Source of the DNA: Opitutaceae bacterium
GTDB taxonomy: Bacteria > Verrucomicrobiota > Verrucomicrobiia > Opitutales > Opitutaceae
Reading direction: 5' to 3'
Assembly (NCBI GenBank): GCA_028688225.1
Contig: JAQTYQ010000016.1
Location: 1 to 64,000, forward strand
DNA: 64,000 nt
The notes under the pieces were generated by a model. That model did not search any database. It had not been told where the DNA came from and saw only the letters and a program-made list of their open reading frames with translations. Position numbers and translations under genes: made by a program. This document shows, piece after piece, positions 7,949-17,375 of this stretch (positions within the stretch are counted from its first letter, which is position 1; the number at the start of each line of letters is the position of its first letter).

Positions 7949-9799
7949 TCAGCGGGAGACATCGTTCAGCAGGTCACCCAGGGTGGCATAGCGGTCGAGC
8001 AGCTTGCGCGCGGCGACGCAGCGGGCAGACGGAACCAGCCCGGTGTTCTCGGCGAGGAAGATCAGGTAGCCGGCCACGCCGCGCGCATAGTTGAGCCGGG
8101 CCTCGGGACTGATGGCATAAAACCGCGCCCGCTGGGCATAGCCGGCCGGCGAGTGATCGCCGAGCGCGGCCTTTTCCGGCCGGCCGCCGGCTGCCAGCAC
8201 GTAGAGGAAGTTGTATTCGAAAAAAAACATGTGGTCCGGGCCCGGCGGCAGCGCCTCCAGCGCTGCGCGGCAGGCGGCGGACGAGGCGAACACGTCGGTG
8301 TTCCGCCCGGCCTTGGTGAGCGCGTCGGCCACAAAGGTGCGCGCCATCTTCTGCTCGGTGGCATCGGCGCTGAACGCGCCGGCCAGCGCCAAGTCGAGCG
8401 TGAAGCGATACCAGTCGCGCCACAGCGCCTGATCGACGGCATTTTGGGAGCGGAAGAGCGCCACGCCCATCTCGTAGGTGTAGCGGCCGCTGGTCTTGAT
8501 CTCGAGGCGGCTGCCGGTCACCTCCCCCATGACGCGGTAGTTCTCCGCCGATTTGCCCGAGCCCGAGTGGAAGCCGATGCTGGCGCCGAATTGTTTGGCC
8601 ACGGCCCACTGTTTCGCGACCAGCGTCCGCAGCCCGGCGTTGTCGGGATAGGGCGTGTTTTTCTGGAAACCGAAGGCCGGGGCGATGAAATTGACCGGCA
8701 TGCCGAGCAGCTCGCACAGCGCGAGCATGACGGCCGTCGTCTCCGGCGTGGTCAGGCCGGGCAGTTCGTCGATGGACAGTTCGCGCAGGTAGCGGCGCCC
8801 GGTCTCGGTGGAGAAGGCCCGCGCCCGCGCGGCGGCGTATTTCTCGTCGCGCTGCTTCATCTTCCGCACGGCCGGCCACACGGCGCACAGCAGCGCGGTC
8901 AAGGCGGTGTCCTCCAGCGCCAGGCCGGCGGCCGCCACGCGGGTCCGCAGCCGTACCACGAGCGCGGGATCGAGGTCCGCCGGCTGCGCCGGCCGGTTGA
9001 GCGCCAGCTCGGGGGAAAGGTCGAAGGTGATGTAGCTGGCCAGCAGGCAGCCGCGCACCAGCGCGTCTTCGCGGGCGTCGAACTTGCCGCCGATGGGCTG
9101 GTGGTCGGCGTTGAAGCTCCAGGCGAGGCGGCGGTGGTGAAAGCCGGTCTTGAGCTTCGAGAGCACGCAGCCGTGGCTCATGCCCTCCACACTCTGGCCC
9201 TGGTGGCCTTCCGGCACACTGGTGCCGATGAACGGGAACGGCACCGTGTCGAGCCGGCCGCCGAGCATGGCGTCGACATCGTAGACCAGCTCGCGCGGGA
9301 TGCTGTTCTGGTTGGCGGTGACGCCGAGTTCGAGCGCGCTCATGGCCCACTCGACCGCCGGCCAGTGCAGCGTGGTGAAGCGCGCGCCAACCCCGAGGGT
9401 GCCGCGGCCGAGGGAGCCGCCGGCCGTCGGGAAGATCGTCGACTCCGGATCGTGCTCCTGCACGAGGTTCTTCAGGCGCAGCAGGTTTTCCCACGTGGCG
9501 GGATATGCCGCGGCCCCCCCGCCGAGAGTGACCCCGTCCGCCAGCGCGCCGGCCACACTGCCGGCCGGCTGAGCATCGAGACGCCAGGCGCAGTCGCCGG
9601 TCTCCTCGTCCTCCAGGAGCGTCCAGGTGCCGGCCGCGGTGGCAAACCGGCTCTTGACCCAGCGCTGCAGCCCGGTGCCGGCGCGCAGCTTCGCGGCCAG
9701 GGCCGGCCAGTCGAGGCAGAAATCGGGGCTGATGCACGGATTCCGGGAGACGCGGAGGTCGTGCTCGAGCAGAAAGCGGTTGATCGGTCTGGAAGTCAT
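7949..9799 (-). CDS. Tagaturonate epimerase (UxaE)-like protein
   Basis: 616 residues from ATG 9799. The C-terminal half contains APAFGFQKNTPYPDN (about 375-390) and IGFHSGSGKSAENYR (about 405-420), a His/Ser/Gly-rich active-site block I associate with the UxaE tagaturonate epimerase family. UxaE converts D-tagaturonate to D-fructuronate in hexuronate catabolism. Residues 125-190 also look conserved (TAGGSLGRGTLGVGARFTT). The protein is longer than the Thermotoga enzyme. Context supports the role: an ExuT-type transporter gene lies 70 bp upstream on the same strand and KDPG aldolase is nearby. The family call is from memory of motifs; any sugar-acid epimerase or isomerase is the fallback. Confidence 0.62.
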   Translation of the reverse strand: MTSRPINRFLLEHDLRVSRNPCISPDFCLDWPALAAKLRAGTGLQRWVKSRFATAAGTWTLLEDEETGDCAWRLDAQPAGSVAGALADGVTLGGGAAAYPATWENLLRLKNLVQEHDPESTIFPTAGGSLGRGTLGVGARFTTLHWPAVEWAMSALELGVTANQNSIPRELVYDVDAMLGGRLDTVPFPFIGTSVPEGHQGQSVEGMSHGCVLSKLKTGFHHRRLAWSFNADHQPIGGKFDAREDALVRGCLLASYITFDLSPELALNRPAQPADLDPALVVRLRTRVAAAGLALEDTALTALLCAVWPAVRKMKQRDEKYAAARARAFSTETGRRYLRELSIDELPGLTTPETTAVMLALCELLGMPVNFIAPAFGFQKNTPYPDNAGLRTLVAKQWAVAKQFGASIGFHSGSGKSAENYRVMGEVTGSRLEIKTSGRYTYEMGVALFRSQNAVDQALWRDWYRFTLDLALAGAFSADATEQKMARTFVADALTKAGRNTDVFASSAACRAALEALPPGPDHMFFFEYNFLYVLAAGGRPEKAALGDHSPAGYAQRARFYAISPEARLNYARGVAGYLIFLAENTGLVPSARCVAARKLLDRYATLGDLLNDVSR

Positions 9800-9869
9800 G
9801 ACGTGGAAATTGTCCGGAGGCCGCGCGCGGCGGTCAGCCGCCGGGGCGACCGGGAAGGGGGCGTTCGCA

Positions 9870-11174
9870 TCAGGCGGCGGGCAGTTGGATCTGCTCGAAC
9901 TTTGGCGCGAGCAGGTGGTGGATTGCGAACGTGCCGAGGTAGGCGAAGGCGCAGATGGAAAAGAGCACGGCGTAGCCGCCGGTTACGTTGCCCGAGGCCT
10001 TGAACACGTCAAGCAACCGGCCCGAGACGACGGGGAAAATCATGCCCCCCATCGCCCCGGCCATGCCACCGATGCCGATGACCGAGGCCACCGCGCGCTG
10101 CGGAAACATGTCGGAAACCGTGGTGAACAAGTTGGCCGACCACGCCTGATGCGCCGCGCCGGCCAGACCGATGAGCAGCACGGCCACCCAGTCGCCGGCG
10201 GCGGTCACGGCGAAAATCGGGAGCACGCACAGCGCAAAGCAGAACATGCCGGTCTTGCGCGCCCGGGTGACCGTCCAACCGCGCTTGGCAAGATGGCCGG
10301 TCACCCAGCCTCCGGCGATGCTGAGCGCGGTCACGATGGCGTAGATGGTCACGAGGTGGATCCAGCTCTTCTGGATGTTGAGTCCGCGCGTCTGCTTGAA
10401 ATAGTCCGGCAGCCAGATCAGGAAAAACCACCAGACGGGGTCGGTGAGGAATTTGGCGAGCACAAACGACCACGTCTGCCGGTAACCCAGCAGGCTCCAC
10501 CAGGAGATTTTTTCGCCATCGCGGCTCCGATCCCCGGCGTCGCTGCGGATATGCGCCAGTTCCGCGGCGGTGAGACGCTGGATTTTCTCCGGCACGTTGT
10601 AATACGGGATCCAGAGGAAAAGCCAGAGGAAGCCGGCGAGGCCCGCGGCAATGAAGGCGGAGTGCCAGCCCCACGTCAGGGCCAGCCAGGGGACGATGGC
10701 CGGCGCGAGGATGGCGCCGACGTTGGCGCCGGAATTGAAGATGCTGGTGGCCAGCGCCCGCTCCTTCCGGGGGAACCAGAGCGCCACGGCCTTGATCGCG
10801 GAGGGAAAGTTGCCGCCTTCGCCGAGGCCGAGGGCAATGCGGGCGGCGAGGAAACCGCCCACGCTCGAGACCAGGGCATGACCGAGCGCGGCCGCGCTCC
10901 AGACCGCGATCGAAACCGCGTAGCCGATCTTGGTGCCGTAGCGGTCGATGAACCAGCCGAAGACCAGCAGACTGACGCCATAAGCACCCTGAAAGGCCGA
11001 GTTGATCAGGCCGAACTCCTCGTTCGTCCACTGCATCTGGTCGTCCAGGATGGGCTTGAGCAGCGAAAGGATCTGCCGGTCGACGTAATTGATGGTCGTG
11101 GCCAGAAACAACAGGGCGCAGATCACCCAGCGGTAGCGGCCGGCCAGCGAGGCAGGGGCGGGATCAGTGGTCAT
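9870..11174 (-). CDS. MFS transporter, hexuronate (ExuT/ACS) type
   Basis: 434 residues from the ATG at 11174 (MTTDPAPASLAGRYRW); in-frame ATGs at 11189 and 11213 add a Pro-rich stretch. Twelve membrane helices. TINYVDRQILSLLKP in the first helix region and GEGGNFPSAIKAVALWFPRKERALATSIFNSG are signatures of the anion:cation symporter family (ExuT, GarP and relatives). The second half ends with IGIGGMAGAMGGMIFPVVSG. It should import hexuronates with protons. It lies 70 bp upstream of the UxaE-like gene, and the two probably form one transcript separate from the TonB receptor because of the terminator at 11307-11342. Confidence 0.85.
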   Translation of the reverse strand: MTTDPAPASLAGRYRWVICALLFLATTINYVDRQILSLLKPILDDQMQWTNEEFGLINSAFQGAYGVSLLVFGWFIDRYGTKIGYAVSIAVWSAAALGHALVSSVGGFLAARIALGLGEGGNFPSAIKAVALWFPRKERALATSIFNSGANVGAILAPAIVPWLALTWGWHSAFIAAGLAGFLWLFLWIPYYNVPEKIQRLTAAELAHIRSDAGDRSRDGEKISWWSLLGYRQTWSFVLAKFLTDPVWWFFLIWLPDYFKQTRGLNIQKSWIHLVTIYAIVTALSIAGGWVTGHLAKRGWTVTRARKTGMFCFALCVLPIFAVTAAGDWVAVLLIGLAGAAHQAWSANLFTTVSDMFPQRAVASVIGIGGMAGAMGGMIFPVVSGRLLDVFKASGNVTGGYAVLFSICAFAYLGTFAIHHLLAPKFEQIQLPAA

Positions 11175-11306
11175 GAAGGTGCGGAGCATGGGTGGCGGCG
11201 GCGCGCGCTTCAATCGTTTCGTTGAAAATCCTGCGCCAGGCTTGCAGCGGGCGATCGGGGCAGCGGCGGGAACGTGCGGGCCGCACGGCTCCTGTTCCCG
11301 GGCGGG

Positions 11307-11342
11307 AAAAAACGCACGGCGCCGGGAATCATCCCGGCGCCG
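11307..11342 (-). terminator. Rho-independent terminator downstream of the TonB receptor gene
   Basis: An 11-bp perfect stem (11317-11327 with 11332-11342, arms CGGCGCCGGGA and TCCCGGCGCCG) with a 4-nt loop; on the minus strand it is followed by TGCG and six T (A6 at 11307-11312 on plus). It separates the receptor transcript from the transporter gene. Confidence 0.85.
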
Positions 11343-11392
11343 GCACAGAATTGAATCTCCATTTCACGCCGGGGGCATGCCTGGGCCGCCGG

Positions 11393-11423
11393 TGTAGGGG
11401 CGCAGCAAACCTGCGCCCCTACA
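11393..11423. repeat. 31-bp perfect palindromic (REP-like) repeat
   Basis: Arms TGTAGGGGCGCAG (11393-11405) and CTGCGCCCCTACA (11411-11423) are exact reverse complements with a 5-bp loop CAAAC. It lies 27 bp past the receptor stop, upstream of the terminator. The TGTAGG...CCTACA ends resemble the palindrome inside the MOSC gene at 52442-52490. There is no T tract, so it is not a terminator by itself. Confidence 0.8.
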
Positions 11424-11449
11424 ATCCTCAGGAGGTTTTCGGATAGCTT

Positions 11450-14400
11450 CTAGAACGAGAGCGTGTTGGTGACCGTCCAGTTCAGGCCTTCCTTGATGCG
11501 GTAGGAGCAGATGCTGCCGTCGGGATTCACGCTGACCGGAATCAGCTCGTTCCGGCCAAAGGCATTGCGGACGTTGAGCTGGATGCGCCACGTCAATTTG
11601 TCCGTCAACTTGCGCTCATAACCCAGCCACAGGTCCACCGAGCTGTCGGTGGGGCCGGAGATGGGGTGGGCGACATCGGGAATATCGGTGGGCGTGTTGT
11701 TGATGGTGCCGCGGATCCAGGGATATCCGAGCGTCTGCTTGTCCAGCCACCGGTAGGCTCCACCCACATTGAAGCCTTTGAAGCGGCCATGATCAAAGCC
11801 GTAATTCGTGATGAGGTTGAAGCGCCACTTGCCGAGTTCCGGAACCTTCGTCCCGTTCAGATGCTTCTGATACTGATAGGGGCCCCAGACATTGTTGTTC
11901 CAGTCGTCACGCAGCTTGATGGACGAGGGCAGTCCGATGAAAAGGGGCATGTCGCCCGCGGGTCCCTGCCAGATGACATTGCGAGCCTCGATCCAGGCGA
12001 CGAGATCGCCGATGTTGTTGGTGGTGACCGCCGACATCTTGGAACCGTTAAAGGCGATGCTCCAATTTTTCGTCGGATTGAAGCTCAGCTCATATTCCGT
12101 CCCCTTGGATTCGGTGTCGCGGGTGGCGGTGTAGCCTGCCGGCTGCTGGCCCCATGGCGCACTGGCGTCGTAATGCGGGGGATCCTGCCATTTGGCGTCC
12201 GTCATCGGGATCTGCCAGGCGGTGAACAGATCGGTGGGCACCGCAGCCAAGGCCGCGTTCACCGCGGCCTGCTGGGCGGCCCGGTCGGCCGCGGTCTGCA
12301 CGAACACCCCGCCGACCATGTCCCCGAAGTTGAAGCCGGGGCCGCTGTAGAGCGGATCACCGGTGAGGCCCGCCTGGTAACGCTTGGCCGACACCCACAG
12401 ACGGGATTCCTCGGAGCCGACCCAGAAGGCCCCGCTCCATGGGTAGGAGGAGTTCGAGATGGCGGTTCTATACCAGGTGATCCTGAGGCTCAGCCGGTCG
12501 TCCAGGGTGGAGAGGATGACACCGAGGTCCTTGGTTTCGCCCTCGGAGGGGGCCAGGCTCCGTCCCAGCATGTCGGTGCGGCCCACATCCGCCGGATTGA
12601 AGTTGTTCGATTTGTTGTAGGTGAGACTGAGGTTGGTGCCATAGGGCAGCTTGCGCCGGATGAACTCCGGGGTGTGGACCACGACGCTCCAGCTCCGGGT
12701 CTGCGTGCGGAGCACGCTGCGCGGCGTCGAGGGAAACACGTACGCCGGATCGTCGACGACGGCGATCCCGGTGTTCGTCATCGGTGCATTGACCGTATAG
12801 GTCTTGTTGGTATCCTTGCGATAGCCAAAGGTGGGAACGATCACGCCATCCCAGAAGAAACCCTGCCAGACAAAAGCCTTGGATTCGAGCTTGTAGCGGT
12901 TCTTGCCCGCCGAGGTGATCATGCTGTGGCGATCGCCGGCGAGGGAATTGAGCACCCGCGCATTATAGGTGGTCCAGCCGACATAATTGGCCGGATTTTC
13001 CGACTGCGTCGAGTTGGTCTGGGTAAAGGGATCGACCCACACGGCGTTCGGATCCACATAGCCGGCCAGCGCGGGATTGGTGGGCTTGTTCCAGTGCGAG
13101 TCGAAGTAGCGGACTGTCGTCGTGGTCGGGGAGATCACCGCCGAGGGGGCCGGCAGGTGCAGGCCCGAGGCGCTGGTCACATTCCGCAGGTCGGGCCCAA
13201 GATAGATGGCGACTTCCATCAGGCTGGCGGCGGGGGAGCCGACGAGCTGGCCGTATCCCTGATCCAGGAGGAAGCGCGCCCAGCTGAGGTCCTCGCGGTC
13301 GTAGCGGTTGCGGCTGTAGAGGCCGGTGAACGTGTGGTGCCCGAGGAGCGAAGTCAGGAACGACTTGCTCAGGAAGTCCTCCGACCGCAGGTCGCCAAAG
13401 CCCGTGATGCGGAACTCTTCGCGCTCCGTCCGCCGGCCGAAGTTCGAATCCTGAGTCTGGGCGACGAGTTCCGGGCGGCCCACGTTGGGATTAGGGGAGC
13501 CGTCCGGCAGCGTGGCGTTGACGTCGATGGTGATCATCTGGTTGCGCTCCTTGAGCAGCGCGTCCTGGCCGTCGCGGTACTTCTGCTTGTCGTAGGCCAG
13601 CTGGAAGCCCAGGCGGTTGTCGAGGAAGGACTGGTCCAGGGCGGCGTTGAACGCCACGAAGTCGCGCGTGGCCAGCTTGTTCGGGCCGTCGAGCAACTGG
13701 TGGTAGAAGTCGAAGACCGACGGGTCCGTCAGCGAGGGGTCACGGTACTGCGCGTAGAACGGGCGGCCCTCGTATTGGGCCAGCTTCCAGGGCTCGGTGA
13801 GACCCATCAGGCGGGCGTAGGGAATACCCGTGATATTCCTGTCGATGTTGCCGTTGGACCCGATGCCGAAGTTCGTCGTCGAATTGCTTTGAAAGATGAT
13901 CGTGGCCGGGGAACCCAGTGCGGACGAGGTGCTGTCGGGGAAGAACGTGTAGGTGCCCGGAGTGTAGATCTCCGAGATGCCCGGCTGGAAGTTGGGGTTG
14001 AGCATGTAGGTCGGCGCATAGATGTACTTCTGGGTCACCCCCATCGAGCCGGTCACGCCGTAGCGGTAATTATACGCATCGAAGATGTCGTACACACCAC
14101 GGTTGAGGTTGGGATAGGTCATCTGAGGCTGGCCCGTGGCCGGATTCGCCGGCACCGTGTAGGTCCCCGTCTTGAACCAGCGCGTGATGCGGTCGATGGG
14201 CGGCAGGGTGCGCGGCCGGTTGGCGTCGATATCACCGGCCTCGATGTTCAGGCGGAGCGATGTGTGCGCGCCGGCCTTCGACAAAAAGGCAGGCTCATAC
14301 CGCAGCGCGCCGTAGAGGCGCTTGTCCCGGTTGTAGGCGGGCTTTTGCTGATAATAGGTCTGGTCGTCGAGCGCGGAGACGCGGATGGCCAGTTCGTTTT

Positions 14401-15445
14401 CCAAGAGCTCGCGATTGAAATCGACCGAGCCGCGGATACTGCCGTTGCCATCGAAGCGGGCTTCGATCTTGTTGCTGTCCTTGAACGACGCCGGGTTGAG
14501 ACCGGCATTGATGATGCCGGAGGGATTGCCCAAACCGAAGAGGATCGAATTGGGACCCCGCTGCAGATCGATGCGCCCCGTGTTGTAAGAGTCCCACGGG
14601 ATGTCCGTCAGATAGTAGTCGCGGGTGTTGTCCGCACTGGACAGGCCCCGGATGCGGTTGTTGGTGTTCGGGCGGATGAGCGTGGGGGTCTCGTTGGGCG
14701 ACCGGTCCGGAGCCACCGCCGAAAAGTTGCCCGTCGTCCCGCCGACCTCGGTGCCCGGCGTGTAGACCAGCAAACTCTCGTTGTTCGTCGCCGCGGTGTC
14801 CCGCAGGAACTGCTCGGTGACCACGGAAATGGCCGAGCCCACATCCTTCAGGTCGGTTCTGATGCGCGTGCCGGCTAGCGTCGAGGTCGCCCGGTACCCC
14901 GTGTCCTCCTCCGCCGTCACGATAAACCGGTTCATTTTTACAACCTCAGTCTCCGGCGCTACGCTGACAGCATCATTCACCTTGGGAATTGCCATCGGGG
15001 TTGTCTTGGGCTCCGCCGGTTCCGCCGCCTTGGATGGGGCGGGAGGAGGGTCTTTGCGCCTGACCGCGAGCGCCGCGGTCTTCTCGTCCTGAACCACGGT
15101 GAGGTCCGTGCCGGCCACCATCTGTTCGATCGCCTCGCGCGGGGTATAGTCGCCGATGGCCGCGTTCGTCTTCACACCGGCCACCTTGTCGATGCTAAAG
15201 ACCAGCTCGACGCCGGCCTGCTGGGAGAATTGCCGGAGTGCGGTTTCCGCCTCGCCGGCCGGGATATCGAACCGTTTTTTCGCCGGTTCGGCCGCCGCCA
15301 GCGCCGCGGTGATGACCAGCGCCGCGCCGACAACGGCCAGAAGCCGCGGGAAGGTAAACCGCCTGGATGACCGGCGGTATGGCATGCAAGGATCAGTATT
15401 CATACGGGGTATTGAGGTTTTGCAGGGTGCCCAGAGGTAAGACAC
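11450..15445 (-). CDS. TonB-dependent outer-membrane receptor with N-terminal STN signalling domain
   Basis: 1331 residues. The GTG start at 15445 is preceded by a perfect TAAGGAGGTG seven bases away; ATGs at 15403 and 15385 lie closer to the signal peptide but lack such a site. The signal peptide core is LLAVVGAALVITAALAAA (about 35-52). Residues about 58-125 are the secretin/TonB N-terminal (STN) domain that contacts FecR-type anti-sigma factors. A linker rich in Pro/Glu, then the plug domain (about 180-320), then a 22-strand barrel ending in the C-terminal Phe of outer-membrane proteins. The regulators fecR and fecI lie directly upstream. The ligand is unknown; the neighbouring uronate genes suggest an oligogalacturonide or similar glycan. 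Confidence 0.93.
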   Translation of the reverse strand: MSYLWAPCKTSIPRMNTDPCMPYRRSSRRFTFPRLLAVVGAALVITAALAAAEPAKKRFDIPAGEAETALRQFSQQAGVELVFSIDKVAGVKTNAAIGDYTPREAIEQMVAGTDLTVVQDEKTAALAVRRKDPPPAPSKAAEPAEPKTTPMAIPKVNDAVSVAPETEVVKMNRFIVTAEEDTGYRATSTLAGTRIRTDLKDVGSAISVVTEQFLRDTAATNNESLLVYTPGTEVGGTTGNFSAVAPDRSPNETPTLIRPNTNNRIRGLSSADNTRDYYLTDIPWDSYNTGRIDLQRGPNSILFGLGNPSGIINAGLNPASFKDSNKIEARFDGNGSIRGSVDFNRELLENELAIRVSALDDQTYYQQKPAYNRDKRLYGALRYEPAFLSKAGAHTSLRLNIEAGDIDANRPRTLPPIDRITRWFKTGTYTVPANPATGQPQMTYPNLNRGVYDIFDAYNYRYGVTGSMGVTQKYIYAPTYMLNPNFQPGISEIYTPGTYTFFPDSTSSALGSPATIIFQSNSTTNFGIGSNGNIDRNITGIPYARLMGLTEPWKLAQYEGRPFYAQYRDPSLTDPSVFDFYHQLLDGPNKLATRDFVAFNAALDQSFLDNRLGFQLAYDKQKYRDGQDALLKERNQMITIDVNATLPDGSPNPNVGRPELVAQTQDSNFGRRTEREEFRITGFGDLRSEDFLSKSFLTSLLGHHTFTGLYSRNRYDREDLSWARFLLDQGYGQLVGSPAASLMEVAIYLGPDLRNVTSASGLHLPAPSAVISPTTTTVRYFDSHWNKPTNPALAGYVDPNAVWVDPFTQTNSTQSENPANYVGWTTYNARVLNSLAGDRHSMITSAGKNRYKLESKAFVWQGFFWDGVIVPTFGYRKDTNKTYTVNAPMTNTGIAVVDDPAYVFPSTPRSVLRTQTRSWSVVVHTPEFIRRKLPYGTNLSLTYNKSNNFNPADVGRTDMLGRSLAPSEGETKDLGVILSTLDDRLSLRITWYRTAISNSSYPWSGAFWVGSEESRLWVSAKRYQAGLTGDPLYSGPGFNFGDMVGGVFVQTAADRAAQQAAVNAALAAVPTDLFTAWQIPMTDAKWQDPPHYDASAPWGQQPAGYTATRDTESKGTEYELSFNPTKNWSIAFNGSKMSAVTTNNIGDLVAWIEARNVIWQGPAGDMPLFIGLPSSIKLRDDWNNNVWGPYQYQKHLNGTKVPELGKWRFNLITNYGFDHGRFKGFNVGGAYRWLDKQTLGYPWIRGTINNTPTDIPDVAHPISGPTDSSVDLWLGYERKLTDKLTWRIQLNVRNAFGRNELIPVSVNPDGSICSYRIKEGLNWTVTNTLSF

Positions 15446-15462
15446 CCGGTCACCTCCTTAAG
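15446..15462 (-). promoter_or_regulatory. Consensus Shine-Dalgarno deciding a GTG start
   Basis: Minus-strand TAAGGAGGTG (15460-15451) ends in a complete anti-16S complement; seven bases separate GGAGG from the GTG at 15445. Strong sites like this are rare in this window, where most genes show no clear ribosome-binding site. Confidence 0.7.
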
Positions 15463-15510
15463 ACGGACTACTGGCGGACTTCCGTGATGGAATCCCCAAT
15501 AATTCCACCG

Positions 15511-16575
15511 TCACCTCGCCGCCGGCAGCAACACGATTTGATTCTCGCCCCGGTGCTCCGCCCGCACGCCGACGCTGAGTTCGACCATGCGCACAAAGCC
15601 TTCCACATTGTCCGCGCGGAACCTGCCACCGAGCCGCCGGCCCCGGAGCAAGGCGTCCCCCACGACGATCCGTTGCACACTGTGGCGGTTGAAGGCTTCC
15701 ACGGCTTCCTCCAAGGGGGTACGGTCAAAAACGAACCAGGTGTTCTTCCACGCCAGGGTCTGCTCGATCTCGGCGGGAGTGAGCGAATCGACCGCCACCT
15801 TGGCCGGGCTGCCGGCGGCTTCCCGGGCGATGATCGCCCGCTGTCCGGCCACCACCAGCGAGACCGCCGACGGCTCCTGCCTGGAGCCGGCCGCCTCCTC
15901 CACCTGGACCTTGCCCTCGGTCACCAGCACTTCGATGGCCGCCGATCCGAAATTGACGTTGAAGGCCGTGCCGACCGCGCGCACGGCCATCGATTCCACC
16001 GCGACGATGAACGGCCGGTCCGGATTTTTCGTCACGACAAAATGAGCCTCGCCGCGCAGCAGCCGGACGCGCCGCTCCACCGGCGTGAAATCCGCCCGTA
16101 CCTCGCTGTCACCGTGCAACTCGACCACCGAGCCGTCCGCGAGCCGGAGCTGCCGCGCGGCATTCGGCACCACCTGGTAATCCGCCGTGACGGCGGGCTT
16201 GACCGCGTCCGACGGCAGCGGATTGCGCCGCGCGATCCATGCCACGAGCAGCACGACGGCCGCCGCGGCCATCGCCCCACCCCAGGTCAACAGGATCCGG
16301 CGCGAACGCGAAGGATGGTTGCCGGCCTCGATCCGGCGCGCCAGTTCCGCCAACTCGGGTATGGCCTTGGCGCGGTCAAAAAACTGCCAGGCCGCCTTGA
16401 GACGGGCAAACTCGGCTGCATGCCGCGGATCGGCCCCCTCCCACTGCCCAAATTCCTCCGCTTCCGCCGTGGAGAGCCCGCGATCGCGCCGCGCCAGCCA
16501 GATCGCCGCCATCCGGGCGACCGGGTCATCGGCCGGCGCGAAATCCGCGCTGAAATTTGGCTGCTTACGTTGCAT
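15511..16575 (-). CDS. FecR-family anti-sigma factor / transmembrane regulator
   Basis: 354 residues. Residues 1-85 are the cytoplasmic anti-sigma part (DUF4880-like: ARMAAIWLARRDRGLS, then EFGQWEGADPRHAAEF). One membrane helix lies at about 96-116 (ILLTWGGAMAAAAVVLLVAW). The periplasmic FecR domain follows, with ADGSVVELHGDSEVRADF near 145 and VRAVGTAFNVNF near 205-216. The C-terminal 80 residues are the STN-like domain that meets the receptor's signalling domain. It overlaps the sigma-factor gene by 11 bp and lies 65 bp before the receptor gene, a complete cell-surface signalling set. Confidence 0.93.
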   Translation of the reverse strand: MQRKQPNFSADFAPADDPVARMAAIWLARRDRGLSTAEAEEFGQWEGADPRHAAEFARLKAAWQFFDRAKAIPELAELARRIEAGNHPSRSRRILLTWGGAMAAAAVVLLVAWIARRNPLPSDAVKPAVTADYQVVPNAARQLRLADGSVVELHGDSEVRADFTPVERRVRLLRGEAHFVVTKNPDRPFIVAVESMAVRAVGTAFNVNFGSAAIEVLVTEGKVQVEEAAGSRQEPSAVSLVVAGQRAIIAREAAGSPAKVAVDSLTPAEIEQTLAWKNTWFVFDRTPLEEAVEAFNRHSVQRIVVGDALLRGRRLGGRFRADNVEGFVRMVELSVGVRAEHRGENQIVLLPAAR

Positions 16576-17122
16576 GGTTGGAGCCAGGACCGACGCCGTG
16601 CGCCCGCAGATAATCGGCGCAGCGGTGCGCGCCCTTGGCTACGAGGCTCTCCACCGTGTTCTCGGTGATGCCGAGGCGGGCGGCGATTTCATTTTGGGAC
16701 AGTCCCTGGATTTTTTTGAGGAGAAACACTTGGCGGCAGCGCTCGGGCAGCGCGTAGATCGCCTCGGCTAAAAGCGCAAGCTCCTGTCGGTGGCTGACCA
16801 GATCCACCACACCCGGGCTGTCTTCTAAGACGGGCAAAGGGGCCGTTTCCGTGATCGACCATGCCTCGACAACCGCCTGGTGACGAATCACATCTCGCGC
16901 AGCGTTGCGGGCCGTACTGAAAAGATACCCCTTGGGGTGGCTGACCTTGCCGGCTCTTTTCGCCCGGATGAGCCGGACGTAGGAATCCTGCACGATGTCA
17001 TCGACGTCGTGCAACGACGGGAAGAGATTCCGCAACCATGCCCGCAGCATCGATTCGTGCGGATGCACTTCCTCGGAAAACCAACGGTTGATCTCTGATT
17101 CTCGAGAATCCACAGCCGTCAA
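16565..17122 (-). CDS. FecI-like ECF sigma factor
   Basis: 185 residues. Sigma region 2 includes HDVDDIVQDSYVRL (about 38-51) and KGYLFSTARNAARDVIRH (about 63-80). Region 4 is a helix-turn-helix, ALPERCRQVFLLKKIQGLSQNEIAARLGITENTVESLVAKG (about 130-170). It should direct RNA polymerase to the receptor promoter when FecR relays a signal. The open frame begins with TTG at 17122 and a GTG lies three codons in at 17113; no clear ribosome-binding site distinguishes them. It is first in a sigma-FecR-receptor set on the minus strand. Confidence 0.93.
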   Translation of the reverse strand: MTAVDSRESEINRWFSEEVHPHESMLRAWLRNLFPSLHDVDDIVQDSYVRLIRAKRAGKVSHPKGYLFSTARNAARDVIRHQAVVEAWSITETAPLPVLEDSPGVVDLVSHRQELALLAEAIYALPERCRQVFLLKKIQGLSQNEIAARLGITENTVESLVAKGAHRCADYLRAHGVGPGSNHAT

Positions 17123-17375
17123 GCGGGGGTAAGGGGTTTTTTAGCCCTATCGCGTCGGGCCTGCCTGTAAAGGTTATTTGGGCGCTGACTCATATTTGGG
17201 CAGCGAATCAAAAGGTGCGCATGACGCGCTCAGACCGCCAGGGCACGGTTTTGTCCCCACGCCCGGCCTCTTCCCTGGCTTTGCCGTGTCACCGGCCGGA
17301 CTGAACCTCTGCGGTTGACCTGTGGCCGGCTTTCATCAGTCATCGGGCAGTCCATCCTGGGTTCTGGCAATTCCC

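Noticed and set aside
11666..14878. Open frame of about 1070 codons on the plus strand, antisense to the TonB receptor gene
   Set aside because: High GC suppresses stops on the opposite strand. Its residues are Arg/Gly/Val-rich without domains, while the minus strand encodes a full receptor.
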